This document shows, one piece after another, positions 7,741-16,455 of a stretch of DNA of 64,000 nucleotides (position 1 is its first letter; every line of letters begins with the position of its first letter). The notes beneath the pieces are model-generated. The model was given only the letters and a program-made list of their open reading frames with translations. It did no database searches and was not told the DNA's origin. Both the position numbers and the translations under genes were made by a program. The DNA is taken from positions 1 to 64,000 of the forward strand of contig JBJXHC010000097.1 of assembly GCA_046160825.1 (NCBI GenBank). Direction: 5' to 3'. This DNA comes from JBJXHC01 sp046160825. GTDB lineage: Bacteria; Bacteroidota; Ignavibacteria; UBA10030; UBA6906.

Positions 7741-8193
7741 CTACTCAGATTTGGGATGAGAGATGTGGGATGTGGGTTGCGCAGGATACATCACTTCGGT
7801 TTCTTTGACGAAACCTAGCTTCTCATGCCCTTCACTTACGCCTTCCATGAACCGAAAGGTCATCTTGCACAGAACATCATATTCCGAACGAAGCTCATTG
7901 TAGGTTTTGTCATCAGTAAGTGAGCCGGTCTGAGCGAGAATATCGAGATGTTCTACTGTCTCATGAGCGGAGGCATAGGCGCGGTTGAGGTACTGAATAA
8001 ACTCCTTCTTATTCCTCCGCAAGCAATATCCTTCTACGATTTGAGCGGCAACCGACTTGGCTGATCTTCGGATCTGACTCCCTTCCTCGTACATTTCAAA
8101 CTTGGGAAGGGTAAGGGTCATTCGATGAATGTCAACTGCAAGTTTGTGAGCTCGTTGATAGATCTCAAGCCCTCGGTATCCCTGTTCACTCAT
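7741..8193 (-). CDS. Four-helix-bundle protein (23S rRNA intervening-sequence family)
   Basis: A 150-residue member of the four-helix-bundle family first described in 23S rRNA intervening sequences; the molecular role is not established. Visible marks are YRGLEIYQRAHKLAVDIH, SQIRRSAKSVAAQIVEGY and FIQYLNRAYASAHETVEHL, in the order expected for the four helices. The C-terminal PTSHISHPKSE is encoded by a CCCACATCCC-type simple repeat, so it is probably a recent extension. It lies between guaA and ubiA with tight spacing. Such genes are scattered and mobile in FCB genomes, so its place here need not mean a link to menaquinone or GMP synthesis. Confidence 0.85.
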   Translation of the reverse strand: MSEQGYRGLEIYQRAHKLAVDIHRMTLTLPKFEMYEEGSQIRRSAKSVAAQIVEGYCLRRNKKEFIQYLNRAYASAHETVEHLDILAQTGSLTDDKTYNELRSEYDVLCKMTFRFMEGVSEGHEKLGFVKETEVMYPAQPTSHISHPKSE

Positions 8194-8220
8194 ATCTCAC
8201 ATCCTGTACTCGCCGAGCCT

Positions 8221-9774
8221 TCATTCCCACTCAATTGTCGCCGGCGGCTTTGAACTGATGTCGTAAACAACGCGATTGATTCCCCGGACTTCATTTGTTA
8301 TGCGGGATGAAATCTGTGCCATCACCTCATGCGGCATGCGGAACCAATCCGCCGTCATGCCGTCAACGCTCGTTACTGCGCGAATGGCAACAGTATAGTC
8401 GTAAGTTCGCCCATCCCCCATCACTCCAACACTCCGAACCGGCAACAACACAACGAATCCTTGCCAGATTTCCTTGTAGAGTCCGGCTTTTTGGATTTCC
8501 TCAACAAAGATTGCATCCGCTTCGCGCAGTAGGTCCAGTCGCTCTCTGGTAATCTCTCCCAGCACCCGTACCGCAAGTCCCGGACCTGGAAACGGATGCC
8601 GCCAGATCAAATCCTCCGGCAGACCAAGGTCGGTCCCGACAGCCCGGACTTCGTCCTTGAATAATTCCCGGAACGGTTCGATCAACTTCAGGTTCATTTT
8701 TTCGGGCAGTCCACCGACATTGTGATGCGTTTTGATGGTGACAGATGGGCCTTTGGCCGAAACAGATTCGATCACGTCGGGGTAGAGCGTTCCTTGACAA
8801 AGAAAATCCACCTGGCCGATTTTCTTTGCCTCTTCTTCAAACACATCAATGAAAAGCTTGCCGATGATCTTGCGCTTCTGCTCGGGGTCTGTAACACCGG
8901 CAAGTCCGGCCAGGAAACGTTCGGTAGCGTCCACGTAATCGAGGTTGATCTTGTAGTTGTCTCGAAACGTCTTCACGACGCCCTCAGACTCTCCTTTTCT
9001 CATCAGTCCGTTGTCGATATGAATACAATAAAGCTGATCGCCAATCGCCTTGTGAAGAAGCACCGCCGCGACAGAAGAATCCACTCCGCCGCTGAGAGCA
9101 CAAATCACTTTCCCGCTTCCCACCTTCTTTTTGATTGTATCCATGGAATCTTGAATGAAGGATGACGAACTCCACCCGCCTTTGCATTCACAAATTTTAT
9201 AGACGAAATTCTGAAGAACCTCTCTCCCATTCTTTGTATGCACGACCTCGGGATGGAACTGCACACCATAGATTTTCCTTTGCAGATTTCTGATGGCACA
9301 GATGGGAGCATTATTTGTATGAGCGATGGGTTCAAAACCGGGAGGAGCCTTCGTTAGATGATCGCCGTGACTCATCCACACAGTGGTGTGTGCCGAACCG
9401 TTGGCACCGAATCCGGCAAACAGATCAGATTGATCATCAATGATGAGATCAGCCTGGCCATATTCGCGCCGAGCGGCCTTGTCCACTTCGCCGCCGAGTT
9501 GATACGCAATGAGTTGCAGTCCGTAGCAAATGCCGAGGACAGGAATGCCAAGATCGAAAATCGTCGGGTCCGAATGCGGGGCATCCGATTCATAGGTGCT
9601 GTGCGGGCTTCCCGAGAGAATAATCCCTTTCGGATTGAGGGCTTTGATCTTCTCTATCGGAAAGTTGTATGGATAGAGTTCTGAATAGACACCGAGATCG
9701 CGGACACGGCGCGTTATGAGCTGAGCGTACTGCGCGCCGTAATCAAGGACGAGGATCAACTCTGAGCGTGACAT
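8221..9774 (-). CDS. guaA: GMP synthase (glutamine-hydrolysing)
   Basis: Converts XMP, ATP and glutamine to GMP in the cytosol. The N-terminal class I glutamine amidotransferase domain shows GICYGLQLIAYQLGG (catalytic Cys near residue 84) and the later FHPEVVH. The ATP-pyrophosphatase domain shows the P-loop-like ALSGGVDSSVAA, and the dimerisation domain ends in NEVRGINRVVYDISSKPPATIEWE-type sequence. The start at 9774 (MSRSELILVLDYG) is preferred over an in-frame ATG at 9783, because family members begin just before the ILVLDYG strand and GGAA precedes it. About 517 residues, full length. A weak promoter is at 9801-9829. It is the first gene of the run with the four-helix-bundle gene and ubiA. 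Confidence 0.96.
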   Translation of the reverse strand: MSRSELILVLDYGAQYAQLITRRVRDLGVYSELYPYNFPIEKIKALNPKGIILSGSPHSTYESDAPHSDPTIFDLGIPVLGICYGLQLIAYQLGGEVDKAARREYGQADLIIDDQSDLFAGFGANGSAHTTVWMSHGDHLTKAPPGFEPIAHTNNAPICAIRNLQRKIYGVQFHPEVVHTKNGREVLQNFVYKICECKGGWSSSSFIQDSMDTIKKKVGSGKVICALSGGVDSSVAAVLLHKAIGDQLYCIHIDNGLMRKGESEGVVKTFRDNYKINLDYVDATERFLAGLAGVTDPEQKRKIIGKLFIDVFEEEAKKIGQVDFLCQGTLYPDVIESVSAKGPSVTIKTHHNVGGLPEKMNLKLIEPFRELFKDEVRAVGTDLGLPEDLIWRHPFPGPGLAVRVLGEITRERLDLLREADAIFVEEIQKAGLYKEIWQGFVVLLPVRSVGVMGDGRTYDYTVAIRAVTSVDGMTADWFRMPHEVMAQISSRITNEVRGINRVVYDISSKPPATIEWE

Positions 9775-9800
9775 GAATTCCATGGAAGGTGATGAAGAAC

Positions 9801-9829
9801 GGAATAAATATAGGGAATTCTCTCTTCAA
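9801..9829 (-). promoter_or_regulatory. Weak sigma70-like promoter before guaA
   Basis: TTGAAG, 17 bases, TATTCC on the minus strand, about 27 bases above the guaA ATG. The -10 is a poor match. Confidence 0.3.
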
Positions 9830-9865
9830 AATGGAGTCCTTGAAGACTTCTCACTCTTCACCACC

Positions 9866-9894
9866 TTGAGTCGCAATTTTGATAATCGTATATT
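9866..9894 (+). promoter_or_regulatory. Sigma70-type promoter for the 9944 gene
   Basis: TTGAGT, 17 bases, TATATT. Predicted start about 9901, which places transcription inside any longer reading beginning at 9773 and so supports the ATG at 9944. Confidence 0.6.
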
Positions 9895-9943
9895 CACTCG
9901 GTACCAAAAACGTCTTCTATACTTGAGTAGCTCTGAGGTGAAC

Positions 9944-10330
9944 ATGACCGAATCTGCAAAATCCCCTCTCGCCATCAGAATTGTCTTTTCTGTACTAATG
10001 GTGTTCATCAGCTTCATAGCCGGAGCAATGATCGGAAGTCTCTTTGTCACTAAAGAGGATGGCCTTGCGGGTGGAGCCACTGTTTTCCTCGGTGGAGTAT
10101 TTGGAATGGCGACCGCTCTTGTCGCCGCCATTATGCTCTATCGTTCTTTGGCGCACACGCAACTCAAGACTGCGTTACTCATTGCCGGTGGTGCATCAGT
10201 CGTGATCACCATATTGCTCGTGTATAGTATTATTAATCGGCAAGCTGCTGTTGGGGAAGACCTCCACAACCTTCGACCATCGGGCATTGCACACCAACCG
10301 GGTGTAGACAATTCAGTCCAAACCGGTTAA
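9944..10330 (+). CDS. Small membrane protein of unknown function
   Basis: I do not recognise this 128-residue protein. After a short polar N-terminus it has three hydrophobic segments (about residues 10-31, 43-65 and 78-98), then a polar C-terminal tail of about 30 residues. The ATG at 9944 has a GAGGTG ribosome site and lies below the promoter at 9866-9894; a longer reading from 9773 would include untranscribed sequence and overlap guaA. The stop is 14 bases before the diiron protein gene, so the two are probably one operon. Confidence 0.7.
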   Translation: MTESAKSPLAIRIVFSVLMVFISFIAGAMIGSLFVTKEDGLAGGATVFLGGVFGMATALVAAIMLYRSLAHTQLKTALLIAGGASVVITILLVYSIINRQAAVGEDLHNLRPSGIAHQPGVDNSVQTG

Positions 10331-10344
10331 CGAGACAAACAGGC

Positions 10345-11013
10345 ATGCTCACTTTATTCCGCTCACGCTATTACGATGTTCTTGCTTCGGTCTATATCTA
10401 TAACGAGTACCAGGCATATACCAGCTTGGAACGGCTTCTCGCAGCAATCAAAGAAAAATATCCGAATGACTCCACGTTCATCCACGCGGTGAGCAAACAT
10501 ACGCAAGACGAACGGAAGCACTACCGCATGTTCAAGAGTTACTTCGAACATGAAAACCGGATGCCTCTGGCAGTGGACAGCATGTATGGATACATCGACC
10601 AGTTCGTGAAGTGGATTTTCGGGCGAACGCTGGAGGAATTGAACGAACGACAAATCCTGGAGAGCGATGATCTGTTTTTCAAACTCTGCAGGGTCATCAT
10701 GATGACGGAGTTTCGGGGAATGAAACAGGTTGATGTGTTGCTCCGGTCAGGCATTGTGCAACGGCATCCATCCCTTCTGCGCATCTTCAAGGTTATCGAA
10801 CATGACGAGCCTTCTCACTGTTTTCCGTACAAGCGCTGGCTTGAGGAACGTGGTGCCCATCTTCCCGGCTTCGAGGAGCGGTTCACCGATCTATGGGTAC
10901 ATTACTCGCTGATGCTTGTCACGATGCCGATTCTGTTCCTGAATGTTCAGTCGCGGCGACTTGCAGTTTTCTATGATCAGAAGGAAGAATCCAAGTTTCT
11001 GGTACTGCCGTAA
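10345..11013 (+). CDS. Ferritin-like diiron carboxylate protein
   Basis: A 222-residue, mostly helical protein with the full set of ferritin-like diiron ligands: Glu21 (NEYQAY), Glu56-x2-His59 (DERKHY), Glu122 (TEFRGM) and Glu155-x2-His158 (DEPSHCF). The two ExxH pairs with single Glu residues between them are the pattern of diiron oxidases and ferritin-like proteins. The C-terminal hydrophobic stretch (LMLVTMPILFL, about 190-200) may touch the membrane. I cannot assign a substrate; oxygen or peroxide handling, or hydroxylation of a lipid-like compound, would fit. It shares an operon with the small membrane protein upstream. Confidence 0.72.
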   Translation: MLTLFRSRYYDVLASVYIYNEYQAYTSLERLLAAIKEKYPNDSTFIHAVSKHTQDERKHYRMFKSYFEHENRMPLAVDSMYGYIDQFVKWIFGRTLEELNERQILESDDLFFKLCRVIMMTEFRGMKQVDVLLRSGIVQRHPSLLRIFKVIEHDEPSHCFPYKRWLEERGAHLPGFEERFTDLWVHYSLMLVTMPILFLNVQSRRLAVFYDQKEESKFLVLP

Positions 11014-11059
11014 CCTCAATATCAACCTCTCCCCGGTTGTCCACAATGCAAGAAAGCGC

Positions 11060-11088
11060 TTGCTTTAATCGTTGTCCGGCACTATACT
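11060..11088 (+). promoter_or_regulatory. Sigma70-type promoter upstream of the 11259 gene
   Basis: TTGCTT, 17 bases, TATACT. It would give a leader of about 165 bases; nothing else recognisable lies in that leader. Confidence 0.4.
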
Positions 11089-11258
11089 GTTTGAAGTGAT
11101 TCAATGCCTTGAGAGTATACACATTTCGGCGAACCGGGCAAGTCGGAACCCTCAAGCTTGCAGTTCAGCTTCCTCCTTTCAACACGACCTGCGGTTGGTG
11201 TTGTCCGGAGATCTTAGAATCCGCTTTTCATTACATCACATTCCAGCGAGGTGAAATC

Positions 11259-11936
11259 ATGTCGCGTTCATTTTTCCTCCTTATTGCCTGGTTCCTTTGT
11301 TGCACCACTGATTCTCTCACACAGAAAACCAGCAAGCAGCTTCTCGCCGAAGGCTACAAACGATATCCCATTCCTCATTGCACAATCACGTACGAACTTT
11401 CGGGGCAACATCAGGGGACCGAGACAATCTTCTTCGATCGCTATGGACTCCGTGAAACAAAGTTGACAAATACTGAAATCAAGGCGGGAAGTATGTCCGT
11501 GAAGACCAACACTCTCACCATCATGGACGGCGAGATAACATACTCGGTCGATCTTGACAAGAAAACAGGATCGAAGATCACCAACACCTTGCTCACAACA
11601 CTTACCCAAAAACTCGACGAGAAGGACCTTGCAAAAATGGGTGAGACGATGATGAAACGGATGGGGGCAAAGAAGACGGGAACCGGAGATGTCGCCGGAA
11701 AGAAATGTGACGTCTGGGAGGTTTCAAGTTTCGGCACGAGTACATGGGTTTGGAATGCCATCACTTTGAAAAGCGAGACCAATATGGCAGGGATGAAGAT
11801 CCGTAACGCTGCAAGCAAGGTCGACGAGTCAGCAATACCGGAAGAAAAATTTGCACTCCCGACTGATGTTGTATTCGAAGATAAGGGCAGCGTGCAAGAT
11901 GCGATGAAGAAGATGAAACAAGGAAAGAAGAAATAG
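11259..11936 (+). CDS. Secreted protein of unknown function, possibly LolA-like fold
   Basis: A 225-residue protein with an N-terminal signal peptide (MSRSFFLLIAWFLCCTTDS). The ATG is preceded by GCGAGGTG. The mature part alternates strands with charged turns (TITYELSGQHQGTETIFFDR, NTLTIMDGEITYSVD), recalling the LolA/DUF4412 type of periplasmic beta protein, but I cannot confirm a family. The C-terminus is Lys-rich (MKKMKQGKKK). A radical SAM gene follows after 4 bases, so the two may be co-transcribed. Confidence 0.65.
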   Translation: MSRSFFLLIAWFLCCTTDSLTQKTSKQLLAEGYKRYPIPHCTITYELSGQHQGTETIFFDRYGLRETKLTNTEIKAGSMSVKTNTLTIMDGEITYSVDLDKKTGSKITNTLLTTLTQKLDEKDLAKMGETMMKRMGAKKTGTGDVAGKKCDVWEVSSFGTSTWVWNAITLKSETNMAGMKIRNAASKVDESAIPEEKFALPTDVVFEDKGSVQDAMKKMKQGKKK

Positions 11937-11940
11937 GGTT

Positions 11941-12996
11941 TTGCCGACAGCCAATAAAGGCCGTGCAGCCGGCTTCAATACGCCCAACCGATTCGAGCAG
12001 ACACACCTCGAACCAATTGATATCGATCTTCAATATGAGGAAGAGCAACCGCCGGTTCCCACCACCTTCTATATCGATTCCTCAAAATCCATCCTCGCAA
12101 AGAACAACAGTCCCGACCTGCCATTCGACTATAGCATCAATCCCTATCGCGGATGCGAGCATGGATGCATTTATTGCTATGCGCGTCCATCGCACGAGTA
12201 CCTCGGATTCTCAGCCGGACTCGACTTTGAAACCAAGATCATGGTCAAGCTGGATGCGCCACATCTGTTGGCGGAAACACTACGGAAAAAATCGTGGCAG
12301 CCACAAATGGTGGCATTCTCCGGCAATACCGATTGTTATCAGCCTGTCGAGCGATCACTGCAACTCACGCGCAAGTGTCTCGAAGTGTTTCTCGATTTCC
12401 GCAATCCCGTCGGACTCATCACGAAAAACGCTCTGATAACCCGCGACATCGACATCCTGCAAGAAATGGCCAAGCTGAACATTGTTCACGTCATGCTTTC
12501 GATTACGACGCTCGACCCGAACGTTGCGCGACGGATGGAGCCGCGCACTTCGACGCCTGCCAACCGACTGAAGGCAATTGAGCTGCTCGCAAAGGCAGGC
12601 ATTCCGGTTGGCGTCAATGCGGCGCCCATTATTCCCGGGCTGACAGATGAAGAACTTCCGGCAATCCTCACCGCAGCATCGGATCACGGCGCAGTGAGTG
12701 CCGGCTACATTCTTGTACGACTCCCCGGAGCCGTTGAGCCATTGTTTCTTGAATGGGTCCAGCGGGAATTCCCTGATCGGGCTGCCAGGATACTCAACCG
12801 TATCAAGGATACGCGGCAAGGCGAATTGAGTGATTCACGGTTTGGGAAGAGAATGTCAGGTGAAGGCGAGATCGCGAGGACAATCAAGGACCTGTTCGTT
12901 GTCCATGCGAGGAAACACGGCTTGAACAAACGGTGGAGCGGACTTTCGACTGAGCATTACAGGCGGGTACATCAGACACAGTTGGAGATGTTCTAA
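11941..12996 (+). CDS. PA0069-family radical SAM protein
   Basis: A 351-residue radical SAM protein of the PA0069/spore-photoproduct-lyase-related family. The cluster motif is Cys-x3-Cys-x2-Cys in RGCEHGCIYCYARPSHEY, preceded by the family's KGR and FYID...SPDLPFDYSINPY segments and followed by FSGNTDCYQP and SITTLDPNVARRMEPRT. No reaction is firmly established for the family; a nucleic-acid-related role has been suggested because of the SPL similarity. The start is TTG at 11941; no ATG suits the conserved N-terminus. It ends 12 bases from the convergent gcvH. Confidence 0.85.
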   Translation: MPTANKGRAAGFNTPNRFEQTHLEPIDIDLQYEEEQPPVPTTFYIDSSKSILAKNNSPDLPFDYSINPYRGCEHGCIYCYARPSHEYLGFSAGLDFETKIMVKLDAPHLLAETLRKKSWQPQMVAFSGNTDCYQPVERSLQLTRKCLEVFLDFRNPVGLITKNALITRDIDILQEMAKLNIVHVMLSITTLDPNVARRMEPRTSTPANRLKAIELLAKAGIPVGVNAAPIIPGLTDEELPAILTAASDHGAVSAGYILVRLPGAVEPLFLEWVQREFPDRAARILNRIKDTRQGELSDSRFGKRMSGEGEIARTIKDLFVVHARKHGLNKRWSGLSTEHYRRVHQTQLEMF

Positions 12997-13008
12997 GACC
13001 GGAATCGT

Positions 13009-13389
13009 TTATTTTCCTATCAGCGCTTTGTATGCAGACGCGCTGAGCAGCGAAGCAACTTCACTCGTGTTGGTCATCTTCATTTTCACCATCCATCCCT
13101 TGCCGTACGGATCGGTGTTCACAAGCTCCGGTGTTTTCTCGAGATCCTTATTGACCTCAGTAACAGAGCCGTTGAGAGGGGCATACAGGTCGGAGACTGC
13201 CTTCACGGCTTCGATCGTGCCGAATGAATCGTGCTGCTTCAAGGTTTTTCCCGCAGCAGGCAATTCAACAAACACCACATCTCCCAATTCGCCCTGTGCA
13301 TACTCGGTTATTCCAACCGTGCCGGTATCGCCATCAATCGACACCCACTCGTGGTCCTTGGTGTATTTCAGATTCTCGGGGAAGTTCAT
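13009..13389 (-). CDS. gcvH: Glycine cleavage system H protein
   Basis: A 126-residue lipoyl carrier that shuttles the aminomethyl group between the P, T and L proteins of glycine cleavage. The lipoylated Lys63 is in ETIEAVKAVSDLYAP-like context (TIEAVKAVSD), with HEWVSIDGDTGTVGITEYAQ at the N-terminus. It is the last gene of the run efp, accB, accC, gcvH. The P, T and L genes are not in the window. In this position it might also serve lipoate transfer, but that is inference. Confidence 0.95.
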   Translation of the reverse strand: MNFPENLKYTKDHEWVSIDGDTGTVGITEYAQGELGDVVFVELPAAGKTLKQHDSFGTIEAVKAVSDLYAPLNGSVTEVNKDLEKTPELVNTDPYGKGWMVKMKMTNTSEVASLLSASAYKALIGK

Positions 13390-13417
13390 GATCGTTCCTT
13401 TTCTGGTTGGCTATGGT

Positions 13418-14764
13418 CTACTTTTCGGGTGAGAACTGAAATGTCTCGAGGAAGCTTGTATCAAAGTGACCGCTGCGAAATTTTTCGTCCTGCATCACCT
13501 GGCGATGGAAGGGAATCGTGGTCTTGATTCCTTCAATCGTAAACTCATCCAATGCAGAAGCCATTTTTTGAATTGCACCTTGCCGCGTCTGTGCAAACAC
13601 AATGAGTTTGGCAATCAGTGAATCGTAATATGGTGGAACAACGTATCCTGCATAGCTATGCGTATCGACACGCACCCCGAACCCGCCGGGCATATGGAAA
13701 TCAGTAATCCTGCCGGGACTCGGACGGAAGTCGTTGAACGGATCTTCGGCATTAATGCGGCATTCGATTGCGTGACCGTGGCGTGCAATTTTTTTGCGGG
13801 GAAGTTTTTCGCCGGCAGCGATGCGTAACTGAAGCTTGATCAAATCATGGCCAGTCACCTGCTCGGTCACCGGATGCTCCACCTGGATGCGGGTATTCAT
13901 CTCCATGAAATAGAAATTCTTGTGTTTGTCAACAAGGAATTCGATGGTACCGGCGTTCTCGTAGTTCACGGCTTTGCACCCTTTGATTGCCGCGTCTCCC
14001 ATCTTTTTGCGCAATACCTCGTCCACAATCGGAGACGGTGATTCTTCAATGAGCTTCTGGTGACGACGTTGCACGGAACAGTCGCGCTCACCAAAATGCA
14101 TCACGTTACCGTGTTGGTCGCCAAAGACCTGCACTTCAACGTGCCGCGGTTGCTCAATGTATTTTTCAAGATAGACGTCGGGATTGCTGAATCCCTGCTC
14201 TGCTTCATGCGAGGCGGTCTTGAACGCTGTTTCAAACTCACTCTCCTCACGCACTATTCTCATTCCTCTTCCGCCACCACCGGCCACCGCTTTGATGATG
14301 ACGGGGAATCCAATGGCCTTCGCCACCTCCAATCCTTCATCCGAACTCTTCACCACGCCGTCACTTCCGGGCACGACGGGTACTCCGGCTTTCTTCATCG
14401 TGTCTTTGGCAAGCGCCTTATCCCCCATCGCCGTGATCATTTCCGCAGTCGGACCAATGAACTTGAGTCCGGAGGTTGTGCATATCTCCGCAAAGCTCGC
14501 GTTCTCGGCAAGGAAGCCGTAACCGGGATGGATGGCATCGGCGTTGGTGATTTCGGCCGCGGCCATGATGCGGGGAATTTTCAGGTAACTTTCTTTGCCG
14601 GGAGGTGGACCGATGCATACGGCTTCGTCAGCAAAGCGGACATGAAGCGAATCACGGTCAGCCTTGGAATAGACGGCAACGGTTTTGATACCGAACTGCT
14701 TGCAGACACGGATGATGCGGAGTGCGATTTCTCCACGGTTGGCAATCAGGACTTTTTTGAACAA
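13418..14764 (-). CDS. accC: Biotin carboxylase subunit of acetyl-CoA carboxylase
   Basis: ATP-grasp enzyme that carboxylates biotin on AccB with bicarbonate and ATP, starting fatty acid synthesis. It starts MFKKVLIANRGEIALRIIRV and carries GGGGRGMRIV (ATP loop), KYIEQPRHVEVQVFGD, FMEMNTRIQVEHPVTE and RINAEDP. At 448 residues it has family length. It follows accB by 20 bases in the efp-accB-accC-gcvH operon. Confidence 0.97.
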   Translation of the reverse strand: MFKKVLIANRGEIALRIIRVCKQFGIKTVAVYSKADRDSLHVRFADEAVCIGPPPGKESYLKIPRIMAAAEITNADAIHPGYGFLAENASFAEICTTSGLKFIGPTAEMITAMGDKALAKDTMKKAGVPVVPGSDGVVKSSDEGLEVAKAIGFPVIIKAVAGGGGRGMRIVREESEFETAFKTASHEAEQGFSNPDVYLEKYIEQPRHVEVQVFGDQHGNVMHFGERDCSVQRRHQKLIEESPSPIVDEVLRKKMGDAAIKGCKAVNYENAGTIEFLVDKHKNFYFMEMNTRIQVEHPVTEQVTGHDLIKLQLRIAAGEKLPRKKIARHGHAIECRINAEDPFNDFRPSPGRITDFHMPGGFGVRVDTHSYAGYVVPPYYDSLIAKLIVFAQTRQGAIQKMASALDEFTIEGIKTTIPFHRQVMQDEKFRSGHFDTSFLETFQFSPEK

Positions 14765-14784
14765 ACCGACTCTCCGGGGGATGG

Positions 14785-15261
14785 TTATGGCTTTTCGACC
14801 AGAAAGAGAGTTTGATCATACTCGACGGGTTGGCCGCTCTCCACAAAGGCTTTCACAATCTTGCCGGAGACATCCGACTCAATTTCGTTCATGAGCTTCA
14901 TCGCTTCGATGATACAGAGAACGGTGCCCGGCTGGATGACGGATCCGATCTCAACGAAGGGCGACGCGTCGGGAGCGGGCGAACGATAGAACGTCCCGAC
15001 GATCGGTGACTTTACTTCATGCAACTTCGCATTTGCAGCAACGGAAGAACCCTGCGGCTCTTGTACAACCGCTGACTCGCTGGGTGCAGACAAAGACGCG
15101 GGAACCTGTATCGTCTGGGGCATTACAACGGCCGGCCCGGCAACAAGATGGTTCTTGCTCTTCGCAATGCGAATCTTCTTTCCTTCTTCCTCAATCTCAA
15201 TTTCTTCAACATCACTTTCGGAGACCAGCTTGATGAGCTTCTTAACGTAGCTTAGGTCCAT
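14785..15261 (-). CDS. accB: Biotin carboxyl carrier protein of acetyl-CoA carboxylase
   Basis: A 158-residue carrier. Residues 1-35 form the usual N-terminal helix and strand (MDLSYVKKLIKLVSESDVEE), 36-80 are an Ala/Pro-rich linker, and 82-158 form the biotinyl domain with Lys122 in EAMKLMNEIE. The ATG at 15261 has GGAG six bases upstream; a longer reading to 15294 is rejected because the family begins at the MDL helix. It lies between efp and accC. Confidence 0.96.
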   Translation of the reverse strand: MDLSYVKKLIKLVSESDVEEIEIEEEGKKIRIAKSKNHLVAGPAVVMPQTIQVPASLSAPSESAVVQEPQGSSVAANAKLHEVKSPIVGTFYRSPAPDASPFVEIGSVIQPGTVLCIIEAMKLMNEIESDVSGKIVKAFVESGQPVEYDQTLFLVEKP

Positions 15262-15329
15262 TTGAGCTCCATAGTTGAATGACTGCGCTCCCACAACAAA
15301 CTTTGTGATGAAACTGGTATTGCAGCCCC

Positions 15330-15893
15330 CTAGTTCTTTACTCTTTCGATGTAATCACCCGAGCGGGTATCGATCTTCAACATATCCCCTTCATTGATGA
15401 ACAACGGAACATTCACGGTAGCGCCGGTTTCCACCTGCGCGGGTTTTGTACCTGAAGTAGCTGTGTCTCCACGGACGCCAGGAACAGTCTCGACAACCTT
15501 CAGCTCAACGGTAATCGGCAATTCGATCCCGGTAATGTCAGAGCCGTTAAAGAGGATGTCCACCGATTCGCCATCCTTCAGGAACTGTGCCCCGTCCCCA
15601 ATCTGCTTCTCTTCCACTGTAAGTTGATCGAACGAAACCTTGTCCATAAAGACATAGCCGGATCCATCTTTGTAAAGAAACTGGAACTCGCGTCGTTCAA
15701 TTTTGATGATGTCGATTGCTTCGCCAGCACGGAACCTGTTCTCAATGACTTTACCACTCTTGAGGTTCTTGAGCTTCGTTCGTACAAAGGCGCGCCAATT
15801 GCCTGGATTCACATGTTGGAATTCTACTACGGTCCAAAGCTCGTTATTGTACTTAATTACTAGTCCCGGTCGAAAATCAGCTGTCGATGGCAT
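15330..15893 (-). CDS. efp: Translation elongation factor P
   Basis: A 187-residue factor that helps ribosomes past polyproline stretches. All three domains are present, ending in FINEGDMLKIDTRSGDYIERVKN-type sequence. The domain I tip loop reads NPGNWRAF: the position of the modified Lys34 of E. coli (PGKGQ) is Asn32, with Trp33 and Arg34 after it. So neither lysyl nor rhamnosyl modification at that site is possible in the known way. It is the first gene of the run with accB, accC and gcvH, below a strong promoter. Confidence 0.96.
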   Translation of the reverse strand: MPSTADFRPGLVIKYNNELWTVVEFQHVNPGNWRAFVRTKLKNLKSGKVIENRFRAGEAIDIIKIERREFQFLYKDGSGYVFMDKVSFDQLTVEEKQIGDGAQFLKDGESVDILFNGSDITGIELPITVELKVVETVPGVRGDTATSGTKPAQVETGATVNVPLFINEGDMLKIDTRSGDYIERVKN

Positions 15894-15958
15894 GAAATCA
15901 CTTGAAAAATGATGGAAACATATGAATTATGATGAAAATCTTTGCAGATTGGGTGAAA

Positions 15959-15987
15959 AATATAACACCATCCACCCTGAAAGTCAA
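15959..15987 (-). promoter_or_regulatory. Sigma70-type promoter of the efp-accBC-gcvH operon
   Basis: TTGACT, 17 bases, TATATT on the minus strand. Predicted start about 15952, leader about 60 bases. It is one of the best promoter matches in the window. Confidence 0.7.
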
Positions 15988-16017
15988 GGTTCCATCAACA
16001 AAGGATGTTGGTTTGGG

Positions 16018-16046
16018 TTGACTTCATGACAGTCTTTTGTTAATCT
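16018..16046 (+). promoter_or_regulatory. Possible promoter for the 16072 lipoprotein gene
   Basis: TTGACT, 17 bases, TAATCT. Good -35, weak -10; 26 bases above the ATG. Confidence 0.4.
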
Positions 16047-16071
16047 GTCACACTTGTTGGAGCATAATGCA

Positions 16072-16455
16072 ATGAAAACACTGTTGGCGATTTCTTTTTT
16101 CTTAATCAGTCTAGTCTTGGTACCGAGTTGCTCTGGTACTTCCGGTGATGGAGATGTACTTGAACTGGAACAGTTTGTCGATGTCTACGTGGCTCTCCTT
16201 GAATCGAAAAGAGATAGCACGGTAACCGACTCGAAGCAAGGATCTTTCAACAATCCAGCGCAAGTAATGAGCGAGTTTGGCATGGTTGAGGAACAGGTTC
16301 ACAGGACTATAAATGCCTACCATCTTAATCCGGCGAAATGGAGGGAGTTCTATGGTTTGGTTGTGAAGAGATTGGATGAGAAGAGTAAGAAGGCTTCAGG
16401 AAGCGACACCTTGAAATTCAATTCACAGAATCGGGCTGCGCCTTCCGGAGAATAA
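16072..16455 (+). CDS. Small putative lipoprotein of unknown function
   Basis: A 127-residue protein. The signal peptide MKTLLAISFFLISLVLVPSC ends in a lipobox-like VPSC, so the mature protein should be lipid-anchored at Cys20. The rest is helical and charged, with no family I can name; the layout (short lipoprotein with an FVDVYVALLESKRD helix) recalls small FCB lipoproteins of the DUF4296 sort, which is only an impression. The ATG at 16072 is favoured over a TTG 18 bases earlier. Its last 38 bases overlap the end of the convergent histidine kinase gene. Confidence 0.65.
   Translation: MKTLLAISFFLISLVLVPSCSGTSGDGDVLELEQFVDVYVALLESKRDSTVTDSKQGSFNNPAQVMSEFGMVEEQVHRTINAYHLNPAKWREFYGLVVKRLDEKSKKASGSDTLKFNSQNRAAPSGE

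Noticed and set aside
7741..8193. Intervening sequence within a 23S rRNA gene
   Set aside because: The four-helix-bundle gene lies between guaA and ubiA; no rRNA sequence is present in the window.
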